The position numbers and the translations under genes are program-made. Positions 54,034 to 63,771 of a stretch of DNA of 64,000 nucleotides are shown piece by piece (position 1 is the first letter of the stretch; each line of letters begins with the position of its first letter). The notes beneath the pieces are model-generated. The model was given only the letters and a program-made list of their open reading frames with translations, was not told where the DNA came from and searched no databases. This DNA is from Aminobacter anthyllidis. GTDB taxonomy: Bacteria; Pseudomonadota; Alphaproteobacteria; Rhizobiales; Rhizobiaceae. The stretch is from assembly GCF_018555685.1 (NCBI RefSeq), contig NZ_JAFLWW010000004.1, positions 310,001-374,000 of the forward strand, given 5' to 3'.

Positions 54034-55359
54034 ATGGGGCCTCCAGTCGATCCGGTTCCCGCTGGCGACATCCAGCCGAAGAGCGCCGACGTCGTCATCG
54101 TCGGTGGCGGTATCATTGGCGTGAGCGCGGCGCTGTTCCTGGCGCGCAAGGGCATCTCGGTCGTCGTTTGCGAGAAGGGCCACGTCGCGGGCGAACAGTC
54201 GAGCCGCAACTGGGGCTGGTGTCGGCGCATGGGCCGCGATCCGCGCGAACTGCCGCTGATCGTCGAGGCCATGAAGATGTGGGGCGGCATCGAGGAACTG
54301 CTCGGCGAAGATGTCGGCTTCCGCCGCACGGGCATTCTCTATCTCTGCCAGGACGAAAGCGACGTCGAACATCATGCCGAATGGGTGAAAAGTGCGGGCG
54401 ATTTTGCGCTCGACAGCAAGATGATCGAGGGCAATGAGCTGGCCAAGCTGATGCCGGGCGCGCAAAAGACGTTTAGGGCTGCACTGCACACGCCAAGTGA
54501 CGGCCGCGCCGAGCCGCAGAAGGCGGCGCCCGCGATTGCACGCGCCGCCCAACGCGCCGGCGCTCGCATCCTGCTGCGCTGCGCGGCGCGCGAGATTGAA
54601 ACCGAAGGCGGTCGCGTCTCAGGCGTGGTAACCGAAAACGGTCCGATCCGCGCCAGCACCGTTGTCGTTGCCGGCGGCGCATGGTCGAGCCAGCTCTGCC
54701 GAACGGTCGGCATCCGCTTGCCGCAACTTGCCGTGCGCTCATCGGTGATGCGTACCGGTCCTGTTCAGGGTGGCCCCGATGGTGCCGCGTGGACCGAGGG
54801 CTTTGCCTACCGCAAGCGTCTCGACGGCGGCTACACCATTGCCAACGGCACCGTCAGCTATCACCATCTGAACCCTGACAGTTTCCGCTATTTCGTCGAC
54901 TTCCTGCCGATTCTCTCGCGCGAATGGCGCTCGGTCGGCCTGCGCTTCGGCGATTTCCTCGGTGGCCCCTTCGGGCTTTCACCCCAGCTGGAAGGTGCGG
55001 GCAGTGTCTATGAGCGGCACCGCACGCTCGATCCGGCGCCGGCCGTTGCCCCGCTCGAAGCTGCCCGTGCCAACATGGAGAAGGTGTTTCCGGTGTTGAA
55101 GGGCGTGCCCACGCTGCAGCGCTGGGCGGGTTTCATCGACGCAACGCCTGATGCGGTGCCGGTGATTTCGCCTGTTAGGTCGCTGCCCGGACTGGTCATC
55201 GCCACCGGCTTTTCTGGGCACGGTTTTGGCATTGGCCCGGCCGCCGGGCGGCTGACGGCCGATCTGGTGAGGGGCAACACGCCGCTCGTCGATCCCCAGG
55301 CCTTCCGTTACGAGCGGTTCATCGACGGCACCAAGCATCGTCCGACGACGGGGGTGTAA
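54034..55359 (+). CDS. FAD-dependent oxidoreductase (DAO/DadA-like)
   Basis: A 441-residue flavoprotein. ADVVIVGGGIIGVSAALFLARKGISVVVCEKG at residues 18-49 binds FAD. GEQSSRNWGWCRRMGRDPRELPL resembles D-amino-acid and amine oxidase types, and the C-terminal GLVIATGFSGHGFGIGPAAGRLTADLV is the second FAD region. It would oxidise an amine or amino acid. The ATG follows GGGGAG with 6 bases between. It is divergent from the nucleoside hydrolase and shares the TetR-type palindrome, so both are probably expressed under the same signal. Confidence 0.9.
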   Translation: MGPPVDPVPAGDIQPKSADVVIVGGGIIGVSAALFLARKGISVVVCEKGHVAGEQSSRNWGWCRRMGRDPRELPLIVEAMKMWGGIEELLGEDVGFRRTGILYLCQDESDVEHHAEWVKSAGDFALDSKMIEGNELAKLMPGAQKTFRAALHTPSDGRAEPQKAAPAIARAAQRAGARILLRCAAREIETEGGRVSGVVTENGPIRASTVVVAGGAWSSQLCRTVGIRLPQLAVRSSVMRTGPVQGGPDGAAWTEGFAYRKRLDGGYTIANGTVSYHHLNPDSFRYFVDFLPILSREWRSVGLRFGDFLGGPFGLSPQLEGAGSVYERHRTLDPAPAVAPLEAARANMEKVFPVLKGVPTLQRWAGFIDATPDAVPVISPVRSLPGLVIATGFSGHGFGIGPAAGRLTADLVRGNTPLVDPQAFRYERFIDGTKHRPTTGV

Positions 55360-55364
55360 GGAGT

Positions 55365-56615
55365 TCAGCGGCTGTCGAGGATGCGCTGCATCTCTTGCAC
55401 GGCGGCATCGCGCTGCGGGTCCCGGCCCGCAGCGTAGGGCAGGCTGAAGGCCACCGGGATGTCGGGCGCAACACCGACACCCTCCAACCGCACGTCGTCA
55501 CCGATGACGGCGTCGGAGACCGCCACTTCGAGAAGGCTGTCATCGGGCAAGAGATAGGCGCGCCCCGCCAGCAATGCGCCGGCGGTTCGGGCGCCGACGA
55601 GTGGAATGCCGTTGCTCTTCAGCGCATAGGCGAACAGCTCCAGCCCGCTTCGCGCCCCTTCGTCGATGATGGCGACGACCAGCTTTTGCCAGCGCATATT
55701 GGCAAGCGTTGCCTCGCCGCCACGCTGGATGAGCCGGAATGTCGGCGTGTCGCCAACGAACAGCTCGGCGGCATCGGAAGGGCCGCCGCCCCAGCGTCCG
55801 CGCAGGTCGACGACCATGCCGTCGACCTCCTTGAGGCGACCATCCGCCATTTGGCGGGCAACGATGTCGAGACCGTCAGGCGCCGAAAGGGTCCACAGCC
55901 TGACATAGCCGATCCGCTCTCCATCACGCTCGCTGACGCCAATGCTTGCCTCGATCGCTTGCTCGAAAGTCCTGAGCGGGCGCAGCCGCTCTACCCCGAC
56001 CTTGACCGCGATGGGTTCGGCGTTGGCGTTCCGGCGTAGCCTGATCTCGACGGTGCGGCCGACCTTGTCGCTGAACGACGCGATTTCATGATAGGGCGCG
56101 CCGTCGACCGAGAGGATTTCATCGCCGGTCTGGATGCCTGCTCGCGCGGCCGGCGAGCCGTCATAGACGTCGCTGACGAACAGGGTCCCTGCCAACGGTT
56201 CGGCGATCATGCCGATGCCGGGGTAGCTGACCTGGCCGTCGGGTGGAAACAGCCGCCGCATGTCATTACGGATGGCAAAGCGGAAGATGTCGGCGAGCTC
56301 GAAATAGGCGATCGTGTCTGGCTCGAAACGGCCGGTGTGGGACGCCTGAAGACTGGCAAGCACGCTGTCGATCGCCTTGTCGACCCGCGTCTCCGAACTG
56401 TTCGCGTTCAGCGGCTCGCTGCCAATTTCCTGCCTGACCGCAGAGCCGAACCGCGGAAGCGCCGAAGCGTCATGGAAATTGTCGACGACGAGTTCGACGG
56501 CGCGGTCGAAAACGGGATTGCCCGATTTCGGCGGCGCGTCATCCGCCGTAGCCGGCAAAGGCTGCAGCAGATAGAGGGCTGTCGCCGCGAGGAAGCCGAG
56601 GGTCTTGAAGTCCAT
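55365..56615 (-). CDS. S41-type (C-terminal processing) peptidase-like secreted protein
   Basis: A 416-residue exported protein. The signal peptide is MDFKTLGFLAATALYLLQPLPATA. A PDZ domain lies around residues 125-200 (GIGMIAEPLAGTLFVSDVYDGSPAARAGIQTGDEILSVDG), then an S41 core with MVVDLRGRWGGGPSDAAELF. A possible Ser is in DEGARSGLELFAYALK. The usual catalytic Lys in a GxxTxGKG-like segment is not evident, since GARTAGALLAGRAY has no Lys, so activity is uncertain. It lies convergent with the FAD oxidoreductase, 5 bases away. Confidence 0.82.
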   Translation of the reverse strand: MDFKTLGFLAATALYLLQPLPATADDAPPKSGNPVFDRAVELVVDNFHDASALPRFGSAVRQEIGSEPLNANSSETRVDKAIDSVLASLQASHTGRFEPDTIAYFELADIFRFAIRNDMRRLFPPDGQVSYPGIGMIAEPLAGTLFVSDVYDGSPAARAGIQTGDEILSVDGAPYHEIASFSDKVGRTVEIRLRRNANAEPIAVKVGVERLRPLRTFEQAIEASIGVSERDGERIGYVRLWTLSAPDGLDIVARQMADGRLKEVDGMVVDLRGRWGGGPSDAAELFVGDTPTFRLIQRGGEATLANMRWQKLVVAIIDEGARSGLELFAYALKSNGIPLVGARTAGALLAGRAYLLPDDSLLEVAVSDAVIGDDVRLEGVGVAPDIPVAFSLPYAAGRDPQRDAAVQEMQRILDSR

Positions 56616-56900
56616 GGGCGGTTCCTTCTCCGGCCCATTATCGGCCTAAGTGGCGGCAGAACGAGCCCCCTCGCTTACAAGTTTGCGTGAGCGGAACTGG
56701 CGCCAATCGCGCGGTTGCCGGGTAGGTTCCACCCTATCCGAAAGGCCGCCGGCACATCTGAAAGAGTAGGCCCGGTCCAACGCCCAAAGGTCCGCGAATC
56801 TATCCCGGCAGGTGTTGTGAGCCGGCAGTGCAAAACCGATCATCTTCCCGAAAGCCACAGACAGGGCACCACGCCGCAACAGTTTTCGGGAGGACTTTTC

Positions 56901-58091
56901 ATGGCCGGCTTCAATCAGCTTTTCGTTCCAGGACCGACCAACGTTCCGGAGAGTGTCCGGCAGGCGATGAACATGCCGATGGAGGACATGCGCGCGCCGG
57001 ATTATCCTGCTTTCACCCGCGGCCTGTTCACCGATCTGATGAAGGTCTTCCGCAACGAGACCGGCCGCGCCTTCATCTTCCCGTCCTCGGGCACCGGCGC
57101 CTGGGAATCGGCGATCACCAACACGCTCAGCCCAGGCGACCGCGTGCTGATGTCGCGCTTCGGCCAGTTCTCGCATCTTTGGGTCGACATGGCCGAGCGC
57201 TTCGGCCTCGATGTCGATGTCGTCGATGCCGAATGGGGCACGGGCGTTCCGGTCGAGATCTATGCCGAGCGTCTCGCCAAGGACAAGGAACACCGCATCA
57301 AGGCGGTCTTCGTCACTCACAATGAAACCGCTACCGGCGTCACCAGCGATGTCGGCGCGGTGCGTGCAGCGCTGAACGCCGCCAAGCACCCGGCGCTTCT
57401 ATTCGTCGATGGTGTCTCATCGGTTGGCTCGATCGACTTCCGCCAGGAAGAGTGGGGTGTCGACTGCGCCGTTTCAGGCTCGCAAAAGGGCTTCATGCTG
57501 CCGCCCGGCCTCGGCTTCCTGTCGGTCAGCCAGAAGGCCCTGGACGCGGCCAAGTCAGCGAAATTCAGCCGCTGCTACTTCTCCTTCGAGGACCAGATCC
57601 GCGCCAACGACACCGGCTATTTCCCCTACACGCCTGCCGTTCAGCTGCTGCGCGGCCTGCGTGCAGCCCTCGACCTGATCCAGGAAGAAGGCCTTGACAA
57701 CATCTTCGAACGTCACAACCGACTGGCAACTGGCGTGCGCAAGGCGGTTGACGCCTGGGGCCTGAAAGTCTGCGCCAAGGAGGCGAAGTGGCACTCCGAC
57801 ACGGTCAGCGCTATCCTCGTGCCTGAAGGCGTCGACAGCGCCGAAGTCGTCCGCCGCGCCTATCACGGCTACCAGACCTCGCTCGGCGTCGGCCTTAGCA
57901 AGGTTGCCGGCAAGGTGTTCCGCATCGGCCATCTCGGCTGGGTCAATGAGGTGATGATGTGCGGTGCGATCTCGGCGGCCGAAATGTCGCTGCGCGACGT
58001 CGGCGTCAAGGTGCAGCCGGGTTCAGGTGTTGGTGCCGCGCTCGAGCATTACCGCCTGTCGGCCCAGCCGGCCGTCGCAAAAGCAGCCTGA
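56901..58091 (+). CDS. sgaA: Serine-glyoxylate aminotransferase
   Basis: A 396-residue PLP enzyme that converts serine plus glyoxylate to hydroxypyruvate plus glycine, the entry point of the serine cycle. FVPGPTNVPESVRQAMN opens it, FPSSGTGAWESAI binds the cofactor, VTHNETATGV and LFVDGVSSVGSIDFRQEEWGVD follow, and the PLP Lys is in SGSQKGFMLPPGL. The ATG at 56901 follows TTCGGGAGGA. It leads a series of five further serine-cycle genes on the same strand. The ~285 bases upstream hold no gene and probably the promoter. Confidence 0.95.
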   Translation: MAGFNQLFVPGPTNVPESVRQAMNMPMEDMRAPDYPAFTRGLFTDLMKVFRNETGRAFIFPSSGTGAWESAITNTLSPGDRVLMSRFGQFSHLWVDMAERFGLDVDVVDAEWGTGVPVEIYAERLAKDKEHRIKAVFVTHNETATGVTSDVGAVRAALNAAKHPALLFVDGVSSVGSIDFRQEEWGVDCAVSGSQKGFMLPPGLGFLSVSQKALDAAKSAKFSRCYFSFEDQIRANDTGYFPYTPAVQLLRGLRAALDLIQEEGLDNIFERHNRLATGVRKAVDAWGLKVCAKEAKWHSDTVSAILVPEGVDSAEVVRRAYHGYQTSLGVGLSKVAGKVFRIGHLGWVNEVMMCGAISAAEMSLRDVGVKVQPGSGVGAALEHYRLSAQPAVAKAA

Positions 58092-58101
58092 GGAGGATCG
58101 C

Positions 58102-59067
58102 ATGAGCCATACACTCCACCACCTCCGCAAGCTGCGTCTGCAGCGCAGCGAGCTCGCAGTGCCGGGTTCGAATCCGGAGATGATCCGCAAGGCCGCCGAT
58201 GGTGAGGCCGACTACATCTTCCTGGATATCGAGGATGCGGTGGCACCGCCGGACAAGGAACGCGCCCGCAAGAACATCATCCAGGCGCTCAACGAGATCG
58301 ACTGGCGCGCCAAGGGCAAGACCATTTCGGTCCGCATCAACGGCCTCGACACCCATTACATGTACCGCGACGTGGTCGACGTGATGGAACAGGCCGGCGA
58401 CAAGCTCGACACCATCCTGGTGCCGAAGGTCGGCGTTCCTGCCGATCTCTACACTGTCGACGCCATGGTCAGCCAGATCGAGATGGCAAAGGGTTTCAAG
58501 ACCCGCGTCGGCCTGGAAGCCCTGATCGAAACAGCACTCGGCATGGCCAATGTCGAAGCCATCGCCGCCTATGGCGGCCGGCTTGAGGCGATGCATTTCG
58601 GCGTCGCCGACTATGCCGCGAGCTGCAAGGCACGCACCGTCAGCATCGGCGGGCTCAACCCCGACTATCCCGGCGATCAGTGGCACGCCGCCCTGTCGCG
58701 CATGACAGTCGCTTGCCGCGCCTACGGCCTGCGCCCGATCGACGGACCGTTCGGCGATTTCTCCGATCCGGAAGGTTACATCGCAGGCGCAAAACGTGCG
58801 GCAGCGCTCGGCATCGAAGGCAAGTGGGCCATCCACCCCTCGCAGATCGAGCTTGCCAACGCGGTGTTCTCGCCGCCGGAAAAGGAAGTCACCCGTGCCC
58901 GCCGCATCATCGAGGTGCTGAAGGAAGCCGAGGAGCAGGGCAAGGGTGCCGCAGCACTCGACGGCAAGATGATCGACGCCGCATCCGAACGCATGGCCCG
59001 CAACGTCCTGGTCATGCACGACGCAATCGAGCAGTCGGCGCGGTCGCGCAACGGCCTGCCAAACTGA
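58102..59067 (+). CDS. mcl: Malyl-CoA lyase
   Basis: A 321-residue enzyme that splits L-malyl-CoA to acetyl-CoA and glyoxylate. [39 protein letters not shown] contains the metal-binding acids, [14 protein letters not shown] holds the CoA-site Arg, and [18 protein letters not shown] and [20 protein letters not shown] are typical of malyl-CoA lyases. It is much closer to that group than the CitE-like protein at 2842. The start follows GAGGAGG, 10 bases after sgaA, and mtkA begins 13 bases later. Confidence 0.95.
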   Translation: MSHTLHHLRKLRLQRSELAVPGSNPEMIRKAADGEADYIFLDIEDAVAPPDKERARKNIIQALNEIDWRAKGKTISVRINGLDTHYMYRDVVDVMEQAGDKLDTILVPKVGVPADLYTVDAMVSQIEMAKGFKTRVGLEALIETALGMANVEAIAAYGGRLEAMHFGVADYAASCKARTVSIGGLNPDYPGDQWHAALSRMTVACRAYGLRPIDGPFGDFSDPEGYIAGAKRAAALGIEGKWAIHPSQIELANAVFSPPEKEVTRARRIIEVLKEAEEQGKGAAALDGKMIDAASERMARNVLVMHDAIEQSARSRNGLPN

Positions 59068-59080
59068 GGAGGAGTTCGAC

Positions 59081-60265
59081 ATGGATATTCATGAATATCA
59101 GGCCAAGGAACTGCTCGCGCGCTACTCGGTGCAGATCCCGCGCGGCGGTCTTGCCTACAGCCCGGAGCAGGCGACTTATCGCGCCAGCGAGATCGGTGGC
59201 GGCAAGTGGGTTGTCAAGGCGCAGATCCATTCCGGTGCACGCGGCAAGGCCGGCGGCATTCGCATCTGCTCCACTGACAATGAGGTCTCCGAGGCCGCCG
59301 AATCCATGCTCGGTCGCAAGCTGGTAACGCATCAGACCGGCCCCAAGGGCAAGCTGGTGTCGCGGCTTTATGTCGAAGAAACCGTCGATATCCGTCAGGA
59401 ACTCTATCTTGGCATCGTGCTCGACCGCAAGTCGGAGCGCGTCATGATCGTGGCGTCCGCTTCCGGCGGCATGGAGATCGAAGAGATCGCTGAAAAGCAG
59501 CCCGACTCGATCATCCGCGCCATCGTCGATCCGGGCGCTGGCATGCAGCAGTTCCAGGCCCGCGAGATCGCCTTCGGTCTAGGGCTCGACAACAGTCTGA
59601 TCGGCAAGGCCGTCGATACGCTGCTCGGCTGCTACCGCGTGTTCCGCGACTTCGACGCTTCGATGCTGGAGATCAACCCGCTCGTCATCACCAAGGACGG
59701 CAACTTGATCGCGCTCGACGCCAAGATGTCGTTCGACGAAAACGCCTTGTTCCGCCGCGCCGAGATTTCGGAGCTGCGCGACAAGTCGCAGGAAGATCCT
59801 CGCGAAACCTTCGCCAGCGACCGTGGCCTTTCCTATGTCGGCCTCGAAGGTAACATCGGCTGCATCATCAATGGTGCCGGCCTCGCCATGGCGACGATGG
59901 ACATGATCAAGATTGCCGGTGGCGAGCCGGCGAACTTCCTCGACATCGGCGGTGGTGCTTCGCCGGAGCGAGTGGCCAAGGCATTCCGTGCCGTCTTGGC
60001 CGACAAGAATATCGAGACCATCCTGGTCAACATCTTCGCCGGCATCAACCGCTGCGACTGGGTGGCCGAGGGTGTCATCAAGGCGATCCGCGAGGTTGGC
60101 GTCAATGTGCCGCTGGTCGTGCGGCTTGCCGGAACCAATGTCGAGGAGGGCAGGCGCATCCTCGCCGAGTCGGGCGAAAAGGTGATTATCGCCGACACGC
60201 TCGCCGAGGCAGCCGAGAAGTCGGTCGAGGCGATGCGTGCATTCTCGAAAAGCAAAAAGAACTAA
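59081..60265 (+). CDS. mtkA: Malate-CoA ligase (malate thiokinase) beta subunit
   Basis: A 394-residue ATP-grasp subunit like succinyl-CoA synthetase beta. [31 protein letters not shown] opens it, [21 protein letters not shown] binds nucleotide, [24 protein letters not shown] follows, and [34 protein letters not shown] ends the domain. With mtkB it makes malyl-CoA from malate, ATP and CoA. The name malate rather than succinate ligase rests on the neighbours sgaA and mcl. GAGGAG precedes the ATG. Confidence 0.93.
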   Translation: MDIHEYQAKELLARYSVQIPRGGLAYSPEQATYRASEIGGGKWVVKAQIHSGARGKAGGIRICSTDNEVSEAAESMLGRKLVTHQTGPKGKLVSRLYVEETVDIRQELYLGIVLDRKSERVMIVASASGGMEIEEIAEKQPDSIIRAIVDPGAGMQQFQAREIAFGLGLDNSLIGKAVDTLLGCYRVFRDFDASMLEINPLVITKDGNLIALDAKMSFDENALFRRAEISELRDKSQEDPRETFASDRGLSYVGLEGNIGCIINGAGLAMATMDMIKIAGGEPANFLDIGGGASPERVAKAFRAVLADKNIETILVNIFAGINRCDWVAEGVIKAIREVGVNVPLVVRLAGTNVEEGRRILAESGEKVIIADTLAEAAEKSVEAMRAFSKSKKN

Positions 60266-60276
60266 GGGAGGTCGAA

Positions 60277-61176
60277 ATGGCAGTTCTCTTGAATCGCCGG
60301 ACGCGCGTCATCGTCCAGGGTCTGACCGGCAAGATCGGCTCGTTCCACGCCGACGACATGAAGCGCTACGGCACCAACGTGGTCGGCGGTGTCACCCCCG
60401 GCAAGGGTGGCCAGGTCCACCAGGGCATTCCGGTGTTCAACACCGTCCGCGGTGCTGTGCGCGAAACCGGAGCCGAGGCCTCCATCGTCTTCGTGCCGCC
60501 GCCCTTTGCGGCTGACTCGATCATGGAAGCGGCCGAGGCCGGCCTGAAGCTCTGCGTCTGCATCACCGACGGTATCCCCTCGCAGGACATGATGCGGGTC
60601 AAGCGCTACATGCGCCGCTTCCGCTACGAAGACCGCATGCGTCTCGTTGGCCCGAACTGCGCCGGCGTCATCACGCCCGGGCAGGCGCTGATGGGCATCA
60701 TGCCCGGCAACATCTACCTGCCGGGACGTGTCGGCATCGTTGGCCGTTCGGGTACCCTCGGCTATGAAGCGGCCTCGCAGATGAAGGCGCTCGGCATCGG
60801 TGTTTCGACGTCCGTCGGCATCGGCGGCGACCCGATCAACGGCTCGTCCTTCAAGGACATTCTCAAGCTGTTCGAGGACGATCCGGAGACCGATGCGGTT
60901 GTGATGATCGGCGAGATCGGTGGCCCACAGGAAGCCGAGGCCGCCGAATGGGCCAGGCACAACATGCGCAAGCCGCTGATCGCCTACATCGCCGGTCTTT
61001 CGGCACCGAAGGGCAAGCGCATGGGCCATGCCGGCGCCATCATCTCGGCCTTCGGCGAGTCCGCCCAGGAAAAGGTCGAGATCCTGCGCGAAGCCGGCGT
61101 GACCATCGTGCCGACCCCAGCAGCGTTCGGCCCGACCGTCGCGGGCGTGCTGGAGCAACAGAAGAAGGCCGCCTGA
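60277..61176 (+). CDS. mtkB: Malate-CoA ligase (malate thiokinase) alpha subunit
   Basis: A 299-residue CoA-binding subunit. RVIVQGLTGKIGSFHADDMKRYGTNVVGGVTPGKGG is the CoA-binding Rossmann start. VGPNCAGVITPGQ is present, and GHAGAIISAFGESAQEKVEIL contains the phosphohistidine. The start is 11 bases after mtkA with AAGGGAGG upstream. Together the two subunits feed malyl-CoA lyase. Confidence 0.93.
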   Translation: MAVLLNRRTRVIVQGLTGKIGSFHADDMKRYGTNVVGGVTPGKGGQVHQGIPVFNTVRGAVRETGAEASIVFVPPPFAADSIMEAAEAGLKLCVCITDGIPSQDMMRVKRYMRRFRYEDRMRLVGPNCAGVITPGQALMGIMPGNIYLPGRVGIVGRSGTLGYEAASQMKALGIGVSTSVGIGGDPINGSSFKDILKLFEDDPETDAVVMIGEIGGPQEAEAAEWARHNMRKPLIAYIAGLSAPKGKRMGHAGAIISAFGESAQEKVEILREAGVTIVPTPAAFGPTVAGVLEQQKKAA

Positions 61177-61187
61177 CCTGGCCTTCG

Positions 61188-61215
61188 GGGAGCCGGCGCC
61201 GACCGGCTCCCTTCT
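61188..61215 (+). terminator. Possible rho-independent terminator after mtkB
   Basis: GGGAGCCGG (61188-61196) pairs with CCGGCTCCC (61203-61211) around a 6-base loop, followed by the short TTCT. The T run is weak, so partial read-through to the next gene is likely. Confidence 0.45.
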
Positions 61216-61341
61216 ATCCGACCGGCGCGCCGGCCGATTATCGATGATCCATCGCATGATGTGTCGTTTCGAACTGCTTAGAATGCCTGTTGCGCGTCCA
61301 TTCGGGGCGTGCGGTGTTCCAAGCATGACCAAGGAATTGAA

Positions 61342-62310
61342 ATGAAACCTCGCGTTATCGTCACGCGGCGCTGGCCCGCAGCAGTCGAACAGATCCTGGC
61401 GGAGCGGTTCGACACAACCTTCAACCAGGGCGATGCCCCTCTGGGCCCGACTGAGCTCAAGGCGGCGTTCCTGAACTTTGACGCGATCCTGCCGACCGTC
61501 AGCGACAAGCTGCCGGCGTCGGTGTTTCCTGACGCCGACATCCGTACCAAGCTGCTGGCCAACTTTGGCGTCGGCTTTAGCCACATCGATACCGATTCGG
61601 CACGCGCCCGTGGCATCGCCGTTACCAACACGCCAGGTGTGTTGACCGACTGCACCGCCGACATCGGCATGAGCCTGCTGCTTTCGGTCGCCCGGCGGGC
61701 TGGCGAGGGCGAACGCCAGGTGCGCGCCGGCCAATGGGTCGGCTGGTGTCCGACGCACATGATCGGCACCAAGGTCACCGGCAAGACTCTTGGCATCATC
61801 GGCATGGGCCGCATCGGCAAAGCCATGGCCAAGCGGGCGCATTTCGGCTTCGACATGGATGTCGTCTTCTACAATCGCTCGAAGGTCGACGACGAGGAAA
61901 CCCGTGCCATGGGCGCGCGCCAGTTGGCGACCATCGAGGATGTGCTAGCGCAATCGGACTTCGTTTCGCTCCATTGCCCTGGCGGCGCCGAGAACCGGCA
62001 TCTAATCAATGCCGAACGGCTTGCCTCAATGAAGCGCGGCGCGTTCCTGATCAACACGGCGCGTGGCGACGTGGTCGACCAGAAAGCGCTGGTCGCGGCG
62101 CTCGATAGCGGCACCATCGCCGGCGCTGGCCTCGACGTCTATGACGGCGAGCCCGACGTACCTGGAGCGCTGATGCGCATGGAAAATGTGGTGCTGTTGC
62201 CGCATCTGGGCAGCGCCACCGAAGAAACCCGCGTGGCCATGGGCATGAAGGCGGTAGACAATCTGACCGCCTTCTTCGAAGGCCGCGCCTTACCCGACAA
62301 GGTGGTGTGA
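61342..62310 (+). CDS. D-2-hydroxyacid dehydrogenase, probable hydroxypyruvate/glyoxylate reductase
   Basis: A 322-residue NAD(P)-dependent dehydrogenase. NFGVGFSHIDTDSARARGIAVTNTPGVLTDCTADIGMSLLL is the catalytic/coenzyme entry. GKTLGIIGMGRIGKAMAKRAH binds NAD(P), with the conserved Arg and Glu present. LLPHLGSATEETR holds the catalytic His. In this cluster it would reduce hydroxypyruvate to D-glycerate. ATG 61342 follows AAGGAA. Its stop overlaps the glycerate kinase start (TGATG). Confidence 0.92.
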   Translation: MKPRVIVTRRWPAAVEQILAERFDTTFNQGDAPLGPTELKAAFLNFDAILPTVSDKLPASVFPDADIRTKLLANFGVGFSHIDTDSARARGIAVTNTPGVLTDCTADIGMSLLLSVARRAGEGERQVRAGQWVGWCPTHMIGTKVTGKTLGIIGMGRIGKAMAKRAHFGFDMDVVFYNRSKVDDEETRAMGARQLATIEDVLAQSDFVSLHCPGGAENRHLINAERLASMKRGAFLINTARGDVVDQKALVAALDSGTIAGAGLDVYDGEPDVPGALMRMENVVLLPHLGSATEETRVAMGMKAVDNLTAFFEGRALPDKVV

Positions 62311-63611
62311 TGTATCTCGACTGCTCGGTCTCGGCACTGGTCAAGCTTCGCGCGCAGGCAACGGCCCTGTTTCGCGAAGGTATCGCGGCTTCCGATCCCG
62401 AGCAGGCGGTCATCTCCGCCCTTGAAACGAAAACGGATGAAATCGCCGCTGCAAGGCGGGTCATCCTGATCGCCTTCGGCAAGGCGGCGTGCCCGATGGC
62501 GCGCGCGGCCTTGCCTTTCGTTGGCGACAAGCTCGTTACCGCCGTTGCGGTGACCAATTTCGAGAACCTGGCCGAAATCGAAGGCGTGGAAGTGATATCA
62601 GGCGGTCACCCCTTGCCCGACGAAGGCAGCATCAGGGGCGCCGAGGTCATCGAGCGCGCCGCCTTGTCGGCCGAAACAGACGATCTTGTGCTGGTGCTGG
62701 TCAGCGGCGGCGGTTCGGCGCTCACCTGCGCTCCTGCCGCGGGCATCGCGCTCGCGGACAAGATCGCGCTCAACGACACGCTGATCCGCTGCGGCGCCGA
62801 CATCAGCGAAATCAATGCCGTCAGGCAGCTGTTCTCGCGGCTCAAGGGCGGACGTCTCGCCCAACTCGCTTCACGGGCCAAGGTGCTTTCGCTCATCCTG
62901 TCCGACGTGCCCGGCGACGATGTCGGCACTGTTGCAAGTGGTCCGACCGCGCGGCCTTCGGCGACGCAGGCCGAGGCAATCGCCATTCTCGACCGCTATG
63001 ATCTGGTCAAGACGTTGTCGCCGGCGCTCAAGGCGCATCTCGACCTGCTCGTCGAACGCGACGAGGTCGCACCCAGCTTCGATCATGTCGAAAACCTCGT
63101 CATCGGCAGTAACGGCATCAGCCTGCAAAGGGTGATGCACAGCGCCGAAGCCAACTATCCCGTCGTAGTCAAGGCAGACGACTGGCTGAGTGGCGATGTC
63201 TCCGATGTCGCCAAGACCTTGCACCGCATGGCGGTGTTTGCAGCCAGCCAGCGCGGTCCCGTTGCGATCGTTGCTGGTGGTGAGCCGACGGTACGTGTCG
63301 CCGGCAACGGCAAGGGCGGGCGCAACCAGGAACTGGCGCTGCGTTTTGCGCTGCTCAACGAGTGGACGTCGATCAAGCGTCCCTGGGTTTTTCTGAGCGG
63401 CGGAACAGACGGCCGCGATGGCCCCACCGATGCGGCGGGCGCCATCGTCGACGCCGGGTCGACGACCTGGATGCGCAAGCTCGGCTGCAATCCGGTGGCG
63501 CTGCTGCAGAACAACGACTCATACCATGCACTGGCATCATCCGGCGATCTGCTGATGACCGGTGCCACCGGCACCAATGTTGCGGACCTGCAAATACTGC
63601 TGATGCAGTAG
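62310..63611 (+). CDS. gckA: Glycerate 2-kinase (MOFRL family)
   Basis: A 433-residue kinase that phosphorylates D-glycerate to 2-phosphoglycerate. ILIAFGKAACPMARAAL near residue 50, ISGGHPLPDEGSIRGAEVIE, LVLVLVSGGGSALTCAPA, RQLFSRLKGGRLAQLA and LSDVPGDDVGTVASGPT are the kinase-family motifs. The C-terminal MOFRL domain has VAGGEPTVRVAGNGKGGRNQELALRFAL and FLSGGTDGRDGPTDAAGA. ATG 62310 overlaps the preceding stop; GTG 62307 in frame is an alternative. It completes the hydroxypyruvate to phosphoglycerate arm of the serine cycle. Confidence 0.93.
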   Translation: MYLDCSVSALVKLRAQATALFREGIAASDPEQAVISALETKTDEIAAARRVILIAFGKAACPMARAALPFVGDKLVTAVAVTNFENLAEIEGVEVISGGHPLPDEGSIRGAEVIERAALSAETDDLVLVLVSGGGSALTCAPAAGIALADKIALNDTLIRCGADISEINAVRQLFSRLKGGRLAQLASRAKVLSLILSDVPGDDVGTVASGPTARPSATQAEAIAILDRYDLVKTLSPALKAHLDLLVERDEVAPSFDHVENLVIGSNGISLQRVMHSAEANYPVVVKADDWLSGDVSDVAKTLHRMAVFAASQRGPVAIVAGGEPTVRVAGNGKGGRNQELALRFALLNEWTSIKRPWVFLSGGTDGRDGPTDAAGAIVDAGSTTWMRKLGCNPVALLQNNDSYHALASSGDLLMTGATGTNVADLQILLMQ

Positions 63612-63771
63612 CCGGGCTCACCCGTCAAAACTTCCAACCGAATGCCTGGCCAGCTTGCGTTTCGCCGGCCGCCGTCGATCCGCTGCGTTTGTCAGAATCT
63701 GTTGAACCCGACACTGAAAATGTTTACTGTCGGTGAAATAGATTCAGCGAGCAGAGGCAGGCGGCGTCAAT

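Noticed and set aside
60262-61842. A 526-codon minus-strand frame across mtkB and the reductase
   Set aside because: Spans two well-supported plus-strand genes and an intergenic hairpin; composition is that of an antisense shadow.
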